NCBI GenBank assembly: GCA_965116465.1
Contig: OZ220687.1
Location: 1,612,001-1,676,000, forward strand
From: VXNF01 sp965116465
GTDB taxonomy: Bacteria; Actinomycetota; Acidimicrobiia; Acidimicrobiales; CATQHL01
DNA: 64,000 bases
Direction: 5' to 3'
In this document: positions 36,479 through 45,148 of the stretch, piece after piece
Position numbering within the stretch: the first letter of the stretch is position 1
Layout: each line of letters begins with the position of its first letter
The notes under the pieces: generated by a model
What the model saw: only the letters and a program-made list of their open reading frames with translations
Database searches by the model: none
Told to the model about the DNA's origin: nothing
Made by a program: the position numbers and the translations under genes

Positions 36479-36822
36479 GGGCCGGATGCGCCCGGACGCA
36501 ACGGCGGCGCTGTTCGTGCAGCCGAGATGGCTTTCGGCGAAGATCGCCTCGATGCGCTCGTTTCCGATGGCGCGGACCGCAGCGGCGCGTCGAAGTTGGG
36601 TGACTGGCATACCTCTGAGGCACATACGGCGCGCTATTGGGCGCAAACCTCGAAATGATATCTCAGCATCTATCCGAACAGATGTTGTGGCTGTCACAGG
36701 GGTCCACTAGAGTAGGGGTACCGGTCACTGGCCCTTGCTTCGGCGGGGTCGGTGTTCCCCGACCGGCTTGTCGGTTCGGCCGACCTGAGCCCGTTCTGGA
36801 TGTTGCCTTCGGGGGACGACCG
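36479..36822. other. Non-coding interval upstream of the HNH gene, with promoter and hairpins
   Basis: This 344-base stretch holds no gene I can support. The first 200 bases are open in short frames on both strands without recognisable products. It is followed by a promoter-like pair (36685-36713) and then two adjacent hairpins with arms GGTCGG/CCGACC and GTCGG/CCGAC between about 36750 and 36790, in what would be the leader of the HNH gene. Confidence 0.5.
36685..36713 (+). promoter_or_regulatory. Promoter-like pair upstream of the DUF222/HNH gene
   Basis: TTGTGG (36685-36690), 17 bases, TAGAGT (36708-36713). If used, the transcript would have a leader of about 105 bases that contains the two hairpins before the ATG at 36823. 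Confidence 0.4.
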
Positions 36823-38091
36823 ATGACCGATCTGGACCTCTCCACTGCCGAGTCCCGCACCGATCTGGCCGGTCGGGTTCTGGCGTCGTTCGATGCGTCG
36901 CTGGCGGGGCTGCGGGCGATGGACGGGGAGTGCTTGGAGGAACGGCTGCGGCTCGTGGGGCGTTGCGAGTCCCGGCTGGCTGCGGTGAAGGCGGAGACGA
37001 TTGACGCCCTTGCCCGCCGGGATGGCGAGGCCCGTGCGGCGGACGTACTGCGCAACGATGTAAAGCAGTCCCGAGGGTCGGCCAAGCGGCAGGTGAAGGA
37101 GGCCGGACGGCTGGCGCAGGTGCCGAAGGTGGCTCGGGCTCTGGCCGAGGGGGCGATCACGCCGCAGCACGCCCGGTTGATCGCCGAGGCTGCCGAGCAG
37201 GCGCCTCCGGGGGCGCCGATCGATGAGGCCGAGTTGCTCACAGCGGCCACCGGGCAGCCTGCCGACCTGTTCGGCGCGACGGTGCGTGACCATCTCAACA
37301 AGCGCAGCGGCGACGACTTGAAGGAGCGCCGCAAGCGTCAGCGCGCCCAGCGCCGGCTCAGCTTCAAGCGCCAGCCCGACGGCATGTTCGAGTTGTTCGG
37401 CCGGTTCGATCCCCTCACCGGCAGCCGCATCGAGACGGCGATCACCGCCGCGGCGAACAAGCTCTGGCGTGACGAGGACCCCAAGAACCGCGCCACCCCC
37501 CAGCAGCGTCTCGCGGACGCTCTCGAATCGCTCGTCACCCACGGCGACAAGGCCAAAGGAGCCGCCCAAGGCGTCGACCTGCTCGTCATGGTCGACTACG
37601 ACGTCCTCGCCGCTCAACTCGCCAATCCCCGCCTGGTTGACGGCACCCCGCTGTCGGCGCAGGAACTACTCCGCCTAGCCTGCGACGCCAACATCCTCCC
37701 GGCCATCTTCGAACAGAAGAGCCGGCCGCTGTGGCTGGGCCGCGGCAAACGACACGCCACCAAGCACCAGCGTTCAGTGCTCGCCGCCCGGGACAAGGGC
37801 TGCATCGGCTGCGCCACCTCGCCCAACTGGTGCCAAGCCCACCACGTCTGGCACTGGGAACACGGCGGCCCAACCGACATCGACAACATGTGCCTGCTCT
37901 GCAGCCACTGCCACAGCCTGGTCCACACCAACGCCGCCGACATCATCCAAGAGCCCGACGGTGGCTTCACGCTTCACCATCGGCGTCGCAGCCGAGGACC
38001 GTCGCCGGCTGGCAACGGCACCCACTATGCATCCATGTCCAACCTGCCAACAGGCAACGGCGCGGACGTCGCCCTCCCCCTTCGCTGCTGA
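36823..38091 (+). CDS. DUF222 / HNH endonuclease domain protein (13E12-type)
   Basis: A 422-aa protein. Residues about 20-300 are the helical DUF222 region, and about 315-375 form an HNH nuclease with CIGCATSPNWCQAHHVWHWE and CLLCSHCHSLVH, giving two zinc-binding Cys pairs and the catalytic His. This is the layout of the 13E12 repeat family, multi-copy and mobile-like in actinobacterial genomes; cellular role unknown. I chose ATG 36823, with GGGGGA 7 bases upstream, over an in-frame ATG at 36637. The C-terminus is a low-complexity tail. Confidence 0.85.
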   Translation: MTDLDLSTAESRTDLAGRVLASFDASLAGLRAMDGECLEERLRLVGRCESRLAAVKAETIDALARRDGEARAADVLRNDVKQSRGSAKRQVKEAGRLAQVPKVARALAEGAITPQHARLIAEAAEQAPPGAPIDEAELLTAATGQPADLFGATVRDHLNKRSGDDLKERRKRQRAQRRLSFKRQPDGMFELFGRFDPLTGSRIETAITAAANKLWRDEDPKNRATPQQRLADALESLVTHGDKAKGAAQGVDLLVMVDYDVLAAQLANPRLVDGTPLSAQELLRLACDANILPAIFEQKSRPLWLGRGKRHATKHQRSVLAARDKGCIGCATSPNWCQAHHVWHWEHGGPTDIDNMCLLCSHCHSLVHTNAADIIQEPDGGFTLHHRRRSRGPSPAGNGTHYASMSNLPTGNGADVALPLRC

Positions 38092-38376
38092 AGGTCACGA
38101 CCTCCAGCGGATGACCGGCCTCGCCCGGCCGAGCGAACATTCGCCGAAGTAGGGCACGCCAGGGATAGGGGCGGATCGACTGCGGGCAGAGCCGGACGCC
38201 CAACCAGCGGTCCACGCCCGGCGCACGACGAGTGAGCGAGGGATTCTCCGACCGCGCGTGAGCGGATTGAATACGGATTGAATGGCGGCGGCGATGTGAT
38301 CGCGGGATGGTTCTCGCCGAAACGTAGGCACCCACGACGACGCTGCGGACCGCGTGCGGGCTCGGAGGATGCGAGA

Positions 38377-40134
38377 ATGGCAACCCTGAGCCAGAAGCCC
38401 GGACTCATTTCGCCCTACTGCGGCGAGTTGGTCGGCCTGCTCGTCCCGCGGGAGCAGGCCGGCGAGTTGAAGGCGCGCGCCGGTGGGCTTCCCAGCATTC
38501 AGCTGTCCGACCGCGCCACCTGCGACCTGGAGTTGCTGGCGACGGGCGCGTTCTCGCCCCTCGACCGGTTCATGGGGGAGGACGACTACCGGGGCACGGT
38601 CGGCGGGATGCGGCTCGGCGACGGCACGCTCTTCCCGATTCCGGTGACACTTCCGGTCGAGGATCCGTCGTCCATCCGACTCGACGGCGAGCTGGCGCTG
38701 CGCGATTCCCACAACGAGCTGCTGGCCGTCATGACGGTGCAGGAGGCATACGAGTGGGATCTCGCCGAGGTGGCCGAGGAGGTGTTCGGCACCCACGACC
38801 TGCGGCACCCTCTCGTCTCGGAGATGCACCGCTGGGGGAGGGTCAACATCTCCGGGCCGCTGCGGGTGCTGCAGACCCCGCCGCACCAGGACTTCTCGGC
38901 GTTGCGGAAGACCCCGACCGGGACACGCGCCACGCTGGCCGGCTACGGCCACCCCAACGTGGTGGCCTTCCAGACCCGGAACCCGCTTCACCGGGCGCAT
39001 GAGGAGCTCACCAAGCGGGCCGCCGCCAGCGTGGACGGCGTCCTCCTGCTGCACCCGGTCGTGGGACTCACCAAGCCCGGGGACGTGGACCACTACACAC
39101 GGGTCCGCACCTACGAGGCGCTGACCCGCCACTACTACGACCCCGACAGGGTGCTGCTATCGCTCCTGCCGCTGGCGATGCGGCTCGCCGGACCGCGCGA
39201 GGCGCTCTGGCACGCCATCATCCGGCGGAACTACGGGGCCAACCACCTCATCGTCGGGCGTGACCACGCCAGCCCCGGGCTCGACTCGGAGGGCAAACCG
39301 TTCTACGGCCCGTACGACGCGCAGGAGATCGTCGAGCGGTTCAGCGGCGAGACCGGCGTGGCGGCCGTCACCTTCCACGAGATGGTGTACGTCCCCGACG
39401 ACGACCGGTACGAGGAGGCCACGGCGGTTCCCGAAGGCGTGCGGACGGCCTCGATCTCCGGGACGCAGGTGCGCGAGGAGTACCTGGGCCAGGGCCGGAC
39501 TCTGCCCGGCTGGTTCACCAGGCCCGAGGTCGCCGAGATCCTCGCCGAGAGCCATCCCCCGAAGCACCGCCAAGGCGTGTGCGTCTGGTTCACGGGCCTC
39601 AGCGGCTCCGGCAAGTCCACGACCGCCGAGGCGCTCACGGACCTGCTCATGGAGCACGGGCGGCAGGTCACGCTGCTGGACGGCGACGTCGTGCGAACGC
39701 ACCTGTCCAAGGGGCTCGGCTTCTCCAAGGAGGACAGGGACACCAACATCCTGCGGATCGGGTTCGTGGCCTCCGAGATCGTCCGCCACGGCGGGATGGC
39801 GATCTGCGCGGCCGTGAGCCCCTACAGCGCCACCCGGAACGCAGTGCGCGCCATGGTGGGCTCCGAGCGCTTCATCGAGGTGTTCGTGGACACTCCTCTC
39901 GGCGTCTGTGAGGAACGCGACTCCAAGGGCATGTATGCCAAGGCGCGCCGCGGCGAGATCACCGGCTTCACCGGCATCGACGACCCGTACGAAGCGCCGG
40001 AGAACCCGGAGATCACCCTGGACACCGTCCGGAGCTCCGCGCCCCACAATGCCCGGCTGATCCTGAACCACCTCGCCGGGGAGCGGTTCGTGCGGTCCCC
40101 CGCCGGCGAGGTGGCCCCGCCCGACGGGGCGTGA
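38377..40134 (+). CDS. Bifunctional sulfate adenylyltransferase / adenylylsulfate kinase
   Basis: A 585-aa enzyme producing PAPS in two steps: ATP + sulfate to APS, then APS to PAPS. Residues about 1-390 are ATP sulfurylase, with QTRNPLHRAHEEL (HxxH ATP-binding motif) and GRDHASPG. Residues about 400-585 are APS kinase, with P-loop GLSGSGKST and DGDVVRTHLSKGLGFSKEDR. The start ATG 38377 has GGAGG 9 bases upstream. It leads the four-gene sulfonation cluster, which fits PAPS supply to the sulfotransferase rather than assimilation: no reductase is nearby. Confidence 0.95.
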   Translation: MATLSQKPGLISPYCGELVGLLVPREQAGELKARAGGLPSIQLSDRATCDLELLATGAFSPLDRFMGEDDYRGTVGGMRLGDGTLFPIPVTLPVEDPSSIRLDGELALRDSHNELLAVMTVQEAYEWDLAEVAEEVFGTHDLRHPLVSEMHRWGRVNISGPLRVLQTPPHQDFSALRKTPTGTRATLAGYGHPNVVAFQTRNPLHRAHEELTKRAAASVDGVLLLHPVVGLTKPGDVDHYTRVRTYEALTRHYYDPDRVLLSLLPLAMRLAGPREALWHAIIRRNYGANHLIVGRDHASPGLDSEGKPFYGPYDAQEIVERFSGETGVAAVTFHEMVYVPDDDRYEEATAVPEGVRTASISGTQVREEYLGQGRTLPGWFTRPEVAEILAESHPPKHRQGVCVWFTGLSGSGKSTTAEALTDLLMEHGRQVTLLDGDVVRTHLSKGLGFSKEDRDTNILRIGFVASEIVRHGGMAICAAVSPYSATRNAVRAMVGSERFIEVFVDTPLGVCEERDSKGMYAKARRGEITGFTGIDDPYEAPENPEITLDTVRSSAPHNARLILNHLAGERFVRSPAGEVAPPDGA

Positions 40135-40197
40135 GCGGCCGCAGGGCCCCGCTCGCCATCGCTGAACAAGCCGAACCACTCGACCGACGAGGTGCCT

Positions 40198-41424
40198 ATG
40201 GGAAAGTTCGCGATCGGCCTTCTCGGCCTGTTCCGGAGGATCTTGCTGCTCGTCCGGAGGCTTCGAGGCCACACGCCCGATGACGTGGCCGACCGCCGCG
40301 TCGTCAGCGGCCAGTCCTGGAACGAGTTCTGTGATGCGCTGAAGGCGGCCGGGGCCGCTCTGAGTTTTCCCGACACCCCGCGGGATCCGTTCAATCAAGC
40401 CGAGGGATACCGCTACCTGAGCCGTCTCGCCCGTGCCGGGCTGATGGCGTTCGTCGAGCACGCCGACCCCGCAGCGCCGGTGCTGCATCGCGTCGTCGAC
40501 GAGACCACCAAGATGGGCGCGGACAATCCCGACAACTTCTACCTGACAGCCGCGCTGGACGGCGGCTACGACTACAGGATCACCGGGCGTCGCAACACGA
40601 TCGCCTACTTGAGCTTCGGGACCCAGTCCGGCCACTACGGTCAGGGTGGTGGCCTTCCCCCGACCGGGTACATCGAGTCCGATGAGATCGAGATGGACAC
40701 CGACGGCTGCTTCGAGCTGGTGGTGAGTTCCAACCCCAGCGACGGCAACTGGCTCCCGATGACGCCGGAGACCGGGGCCCTGGTGGTCCGCCAGACCTTC
40801 GGTGACCGCGACGCGGAAACTCCGGCGGAGCTGACCATCGAGCGCATCAACTGCGCCGACGAGGGACGCCACGCCTCCCACCTCACGGCGCGAGCCCTCG
40901 ACGAGGGGCTGCGGAAGGCCGGGGCGCTGGTGGCCGGCGCGCCGCTCCTGTTCGCCAAGTGGGCGCGTGACTTCCAGAAGCACAGCAACGAGCTGCCGAT
41001 GTTCGACCCGCAGGTGTCACGGGCCGCCGGCGGCGATCCGAACATCACCTACTACCACAGCCACTGGGCGATCGGCCCCGACGAGGCCCTGCTGATAGAG
41101 GTCACACCGCCGGAATGCGAGCACTGGAACTTCCAGTTGAACAACTACTGGATGGAGTCGCTGGACTACCGCCACTTCAGGATCCACACCAACAAGCACC
41201 TCGCCCACTACGCCACCGACGGCTCGGTGCGTCTGATCGTGGCGCACCGGGATCCCGGCCTCCCCAACTGGATCGAGACCGCGGGCCACACCTCGGGCAC
41301 CATGTGTTTCCGGTGGGTGCGGGCGAAGGAGCACCCGCAACCCCGGACCCGGCTCGTCAAGCTGGACAGCCTTCCGGAGGCGGCGGCGCGGGAGATCGGC
41401 CCCGCAGTCGGGGGTAGCGCGTGA
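40198..41424 (+). CDS. DUF1214-domain protein
   Basis: A 408-aa protein with a short hydrophobic, basic N-terminus (MGKFAIGLLGLFRRILLLVR). The C-terminal region has features of DUF1214 proteins: ALLIEVTPPECEHWNFQLNN, NKHLAHYATDGSVRLIVAHR and TSGTMCFRWVRAKEH. No catalytic role is established for the family. ATG 40198 has GAGG 5 bases upstream. The stop overlaps the sulfotransferase start by four bases, so the two are translated together. This ties it to sulfonated product formation, lipid or steroid-like substrates being one guess. Confidence 0.7.
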   Translation: MGKFAIGLLGLFRRILLLVRRLRGHTPDDVADRRVVSGQSWNEFCDALKAAGAALSFPDTPRDPFNQAEGYRYLSRLARAGLMAFVEHADPAAPVLHRVVDETTKMGADNPDNFYLTAALDGGYDYRITGRRNTIAYLSFGTQSGHYGQGGGLPPTGYIESDEIEMDTDGCFELVVSSNPSDGNWLPMTPETGALVVRQTFGDRDAETPAELTIERINCADEGRHASHLTARALDEGLRKAGALVAGAPLLFAKWARDFQKHSNELPMFDPQVSRAAGGDPNITYYHSHWAIGPDEALLIEVTPPECEHWNFQLNNYWMESLDYRHFRIHTNKHLAHYATDGSVRLIVAHRDPGLPNWIETAGHTSGTMCFRWVRAKEHPQPRTRLVKLDSLPEAAAREIGPAVGGSA

Positions 41425-42662
41425 CGTCGACGGACTACGCGAACCCGTATCGCCCCCTGGCGATCAGGTTGTTCAACCGGATCGGCAGGGCCGGGCGGAG
41501 CCTCGAGGGGCCCGGTCGGCTGGATGTCGATTCAATCGTCGACTCGGCGCGCCGCAAGACCGGGTTGACGGACTTCGGGGCGGACGGACACCTCCGTGCC
41601 CTGGGCGTGCTCGTCGAGTCGATCAACGCCGAGGCCCGGTTGACAGCCACCGGGCGGCTGATGCAGAAGTCGCGACTCTCCGGCGCGCTGGTCAACCGGC
41701 TGCAGATCCAGGAACTGCTGAGGCGGCATCCGGAGATCGATGACATCTACCTCGGCGGGATCGTTCTGGTCGCCGGTCTGCAGCGCACCGGCACCACGCT
41801 GCTGCAGCGCCTGCTGAGCTCCCATCCGGAGATTCGAAGCATCACAGGACCCGAAGTACTGCACCCGGTGCCCGATGTCGATGATGTCGAACGCGGCGAG
41901 AGAGCCCGTGCGAGGCGGGCGGTCCTGGCCAAGCGGGCGTTCTCCTATCTGGCACCGGAGTTCACGGTGATCCATCCGATCGACCACGACCAGCCGGAGG
42001 AGGAGGTCCTGCTGATGGATCTGACCTTCATGAGCCAGTCGGGTGAGGCCACCATGCACGTGCCGAGCTACTCGCGCTGGCTCGAGGGTGAGGATCACAC
42101 GTGGACCTACGAGTACTTCAAGCGGGTCCTGAAGGTGCTCTGCTGGCAGCGTCCCGGCCGGACCTGGGTGCTCAAGACGCCGCAGCACATGGAGCACCTC
42201 GACGCATTCAGGACCGTGTTCCCCGAGGCCACGATCGTGCAGACCCATCGCGATCCGCGGAAGACGGTCGCCTCGTTCTGCAGTTTGGTGGCACATGCCC
42301 GCGGCATGTTCAGTGACAGCGTCGACCCGCTGGAGATCGGCGAGCACTGGTTCCGCAAGACGCAACGGATGGTTCAACGGTCGGCACAGGTCCGGGAGGA
42401 CGCGGGCGACCGCCGATTCATCGACGTCTCGTACTACGACCTGACCAGAGATCCGATCGCCGAACTCCGGCGGATCTGCAACGAGGCGGGGATCGCCTTC
42501 GACGACGTCGCCGAGCTCACGGCCAAACGCTGCATCGAGGCGAATCCGAAGGACCGCTTCGGCAAGCACGTCTACCGGCTGAGTGACTTCGGATTGAGCG
42601 AGCAGATGGTGGACGAGGCCTTCTCCTCGTACCGGGAGAAGCATGCGATCCCGATCGAATAG
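41421..42662 (+). CDS. PAPS-dependent sulfotransferase family protein
   Basis: A 413-aa sulfotransferase-fold protein. The 5'-phosphosulfate loop is VAGLQRTGTTLLQRLLSSHP (about residues 116-135), and the 3'-phosphate motif is IVQTHRDPRKTVASF (about 273-287). It would transfer sulfate from PAPS to an unknown acceptor. Length and motifs match the actinobacterial group found beside DUF1214 and SDR genes. The GTG start overlaps the previous stop (GTGA). No transmembrane helix; likely cytosolic. Confidence 0.85.
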   Translation: MTSTDYANPYRPLAIRLFNRIGRAGRSLEGPGRLDVDSIVDSARRKTGLTDFGADGHLRALGVLVESINAEARLTATGRLMQKSRLSGALVNRLQIQELLRRHPEIDDIYLGGIVLVAGLQRTGTTLLQRLLSSHPEIRSITGPEVLHPVPDVDDVERGERARARRAVLAKRAFSYLAPEFTVIHPIDHDQPEEEVLLMDLTFMSQSGEATMHVPSYSRWLEGEDHTWTYEYFKRVLKVLCWQRPGRTWVLKTPQHMEHLDAFRTVFPEATIVQTHRDPRKTVASFCSLVAHARGMFSDSVDPLEIGEHWFRKTQRMVQRSAQVREDAGDRRFIDVSYYDLTRDPIAELRRICNEAGIAFDDVAELTAKRCIEANPKDRFGKHVYRLSDFGLSEQMVDEAFSSYREKHAIPIE

Positions 42663-42712
42663 GCCCGCAGGCGTCTGCTGAGTAGGGGCTCGCACCGGGG
42701 GTACCGATCACC

Positions 42713-43720
42713 ATGGCACCAGAATCCCCGAAGGCCCGGCGCGGCAACGTGGTCGACGCCATGATCAAGGCGATCCGCGACCTGAGGGATCTCAAGAACC
42801 CGGAACTCGGCCCGCTCCGCGATGACGAGCGGATCGACGGCAGGACCTGCCTGATCACGGGGGCCAACAGCGGACTGGGTCGGGCTGCGGCGATCGAACT
42901 GGCGAGGCGCGGCGGGAACATGATCCTGGCCTGCCGGCCGGGTCATGCCGGGATCTCCGACGAGATCGGGCGACTCTCCGGATCCGACGCCGTGGACTTG
43001 ATCGACGTGGATCTCTCCGATCTGCGCTCCGTACATCGCTTCTGCGACGAGCTGCAGCGACGGGGCACCCGCATCGACATCGCGCTCCTGAACGCCGGCT
43101 GCATGTCGCGCCGGTCACAGCGGACGCCGCAGGGATACGAGATCATGTTCACGGTCCACTTCCTGGCGAATCGGGTGATGATCGACCGCTGGCTGGCCGA
43201 CGGTGTCGTCAACCCGTCGAGCCGGCCCGGCGAGACGCCGCGGATCGTCTTCGTGTCATCGGACTCGCACCGGTCCGCTCCGCCCATCGATTTCGATCGC
43301 CTGGGTTCCTGCCCGGAGTACGGCATGTCTCAGAGCATGCGGCACTACGCCGGGAGCAAGCTGGTCCTGTGCACCTTCGCCACGGAACTCTCCCGCCGGT
43401 TGAACCCCGGCGAGGGCGTCGGCGTGGCCGTGCACGCGCTGTGCCCGGGAGGGGTCGCCACCAACATCGTCAAGGACGCGCCGAGGCTGCTGAAGCCGGT
43501 CCTGAACGCCTGGTTGCGGCGGTTCTTCCAGAAGCCGGAGGAGGCGATCGGACCGATCCTCCACCTCTGCTGCGCGCCGGAGGCGGGTAACTCCACCGGG
43601 ACGTACCTGCACATGATGCACAGGCGGCAGGTCTCGCCCGATGCGGCGGACCCGGACAACGGCGCCCGGTTGTGGGAAGCCAGCGAGCCCATGGTGGCGA
43701 GTTCCCGGCAAGCCCACTGA
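42713..43720 (+). CDS. Short-chain dehydrogenase/reductase
   Basis: A 335-aa SDR. The NAD(P) motif is TGANSGLGRAAAIELARRGG (residues about 49-68). Other landmarks are LLNAG near 124, Ser in VFVSSDSH near 180, and the catalytic YAGSK near 217. The Arg after the glycine motif suggests NADPH. The N-terminal 40 residues extend beyond the Rossmann core, as in retinol-dehydrogenase-like SDRs. It lies 50 bases after the sulfotransferase gene; it probably prepares or modifies the hydroxyl group of the sulfonated compound (inference). Confidence 0.85.
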   Translation: MAPESPKARRGNVVDAMIKAIRDLRDLKNPELGPLRDDERIDGRTCLITGANSGLGRAAAIELARRGGNMILACRPGHAGISDEIGRLSGSDAVDLIDVDLSDLRSVHRFCDELQRRGTRIDIALLNAGCMSRRSQRTPQGYEIMFTVHFLANRVMIDRWLADGVVNPSSRPGETPRIVFVSSDSHRSAPPIDFDRLGSCPEYGMSQSMRHYAGSKLVLCTFATELSRRLNPGEGVGVAVHALCPGGVATNIVKDAPRLLKPVLNAWLRRFFQKPEEAIGPILHLCCAPEAGNSTGTYLHMMHRRQVSPDAADPDNGARLWEASEPMVASSRQAH

Positions 43721-43743
43721 TCCCACCCACCACAAACCACCGA

Positions 43744-43822
43744 GGGCGGGGGGTCGGGGGGTCGGGCTGCGACGCCTTTGGCCCGCCATGAAGGAGCAGA
43801 GCGGCACCCCGGACCCCCGCCC
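43744..43822. terminator. Possible bidirectional terminator hairpin between convergent SDR and hemL genes
   Basis: Near-complementary arms of about 16 bases (43744-43759, GGGCGGGGGG-rich, and 43807-43822, ending CCCCCGCCC) bracket a 47-base loop in the 120-base gap between convergent genes. There is no U-run, as is common for actinobacterial terminators, and the loop is long, so the call is tentative. Confidence 0.35.
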
Positions 43823-43840
43823 GGACAGGCGCCGACCGGG

Positions 43841-45148
43841 CTAGGGCAGTTCGGCGGCCAGTTCGGCGGCGGCGTCTGTGGCGGCGCTGACGGTTGCGTC
43901 GATGTCGGCGTCGCTGTGGGCCAGGCTGACGAATATGGCCTCGTAGGGGCCGGGGGCCAGCGCCACGCCGCGGCGCAGCATGGCACCGAAGAACGGGGCG
44001 TAGAGACCCCTTGCCACCGAGGCGGCGGCCTCGTCGAAGTTCCGCGGCGTCTCGGCGCCGAAGAACAGGCCCAGCAGCGAACCGACACGCGGCACCACGG
44101 CGGCAACCCCCGCAGCGGCGAAGGCGCCCTCGAGCCCGGCGGCGAGTCGCACGGCGGTGGCCTCGAGACGCTCATAGGCCGACCCGTCGAGCGCCGCGAG
44201 CGTGGCCAGTCCGGCCGCGGTCGCCAGCGGATTCCCCGAGAGGGTGCCGGCCTGGTACACGCCGCCGAGCGGGGCCAGGTGTCCCATGAGTGCCCGGCTG
44301 CCGCCGAAGGCGCCCACGGGGAGGCCGCCACCGATGACCTTGCCGAAACACCACAGGTCGGGCCGCACCCCGTAGAACTCCGTGGCGCCGCCGCGCCCCA
44401 GGCGGAAGCCGGTGATCACCTCGTCGAAGACCAGCAGCGCGCCGACTCGGTCGCAGGCCGCCCGGAGCCCTTCCAGAAACCCCTCCGCCGGCGCCACCAG
44501 GCCCATGTTGGCGGCCACCGGCTCCACCAGAACCGCGGCGGTGTACTCGTCGACGTCGGGCACCACGTTGTAGGGGGCGACCACCGTGTCGGCGACCGCA
44601 CCCGGGGTGACGCCGTCGCAGCCGCTGAGCCCCTGGTTGGCCACGCCGCTGCCGCCGGCCGCCAGCAGCGAGTCGGAATGGCCGTGATAGCAGCCGGCGA
44701 ACTTGACGATCTTGTTGCGGCCCGTGGCGCCCCGCGCCAGGCGGACCGCCGACATGGCCGCCTCGGTGCCGCTGGAGACCAGCCGCAGCATCTCCAGACC
44801 CGGGACCCGGGCGCGCATCTCGGTGGCCAGGCGCACCTCCGCCTCGGTGGGGGCGCCGAAGCTGGTGCCGCCGGCGGCGGCCGCGGCGACGGCTTCGACG
44901 ACAGCGGCCGGGGCGTGGCCGAGAATGCCCGGCCCGTAGCTCTGGACGTAGTCGATGTAGCGATTGCCTTCGACGTCCCACACGTGGGCCCCCTGCCCGC
45001 GGGCGACGAAGTAGGGGGTGCCGCCGACGGAGCCGAACGCCCGCACGGGCGAGTTGACCCCGCCGGGGAGCACGGCGCAGGCGCGCCCGAACAGGTCGGC
45101 GTTGGTGGGGTTGCTCTCGCCCGCGGGGACCCCCGGCGGCTCAGCCAC
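43841..45148 (-). CDS. hemL: Glutamate-1-semialdehyde 2,1-aminomutase
   Basis: A 435-aa PLP enzyme that converts glutamate-1-semialdehyde to 5-aminolevulinate in the C5 pathway. Signatures: PGGVNSPVRAF near residue 29, SSGTEAAMSAVRLARGATGR near 125, FDEVITGFRLGRGG near 240 and the PLP lysine in CFGKVIGGGLPVGAFGG (about 270). Its start overlaps the hemB stop by eight bases. Last gene of the rex-hemACDBL operon. Confidence 0.96.
   Translation of the reverse strand: MAEPPGVPAGESNPTNADLFGRACAVLPGGVNSPVRAFGSVGGTPYFVARGQGAHVWDVEGNRYIDYVQSYGPGILGHAPAAVVEAVAAAAAGGTSFGAPTEAEVRLATEMRARVPGLEMLRLVSSGTEAAMSAVRLARGATGRNKIVKFAGCYHGHSDSLLAAGGSGVANQGLSGCDGVTPGAVADTVVAPYNVVPDVDEYTAAVLVEPVAANMGLVAPAEGFLEGLRAACDRVGALLVFDEVITGFRLGRGGATEFYGVRPDLWCFGKVIGGGLPVGAFGGSRALMGHLAPLGGVYQAGTLSGNPLATAAGLATLAALDGSAYERLEATAVRLAAGLEGAFAAAGVAAVVPRVGSLLGLFFGAETPRNFDEAAASVARGLYAPFFGAMLRRGVALAPGPYEAIFVSLAHSDADIDATVSAATDAAAELAAELP

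Noticed and set aside
38262..38284. Direct repeat CGGATTGAAT twice in the gap before the ATP sulfurylase gene
   Set aside because: Only two 10-base copies, 11 bases apart, without promoter or operator context; could be chance. The rest of the 285-base gap shows nothing I can support.
43765..43844. Short plus-strand ORF in the SDR-hemL gap
   Set aside because: No ribosome binding site or similarity, and it overlaps the terminator-like repeat.
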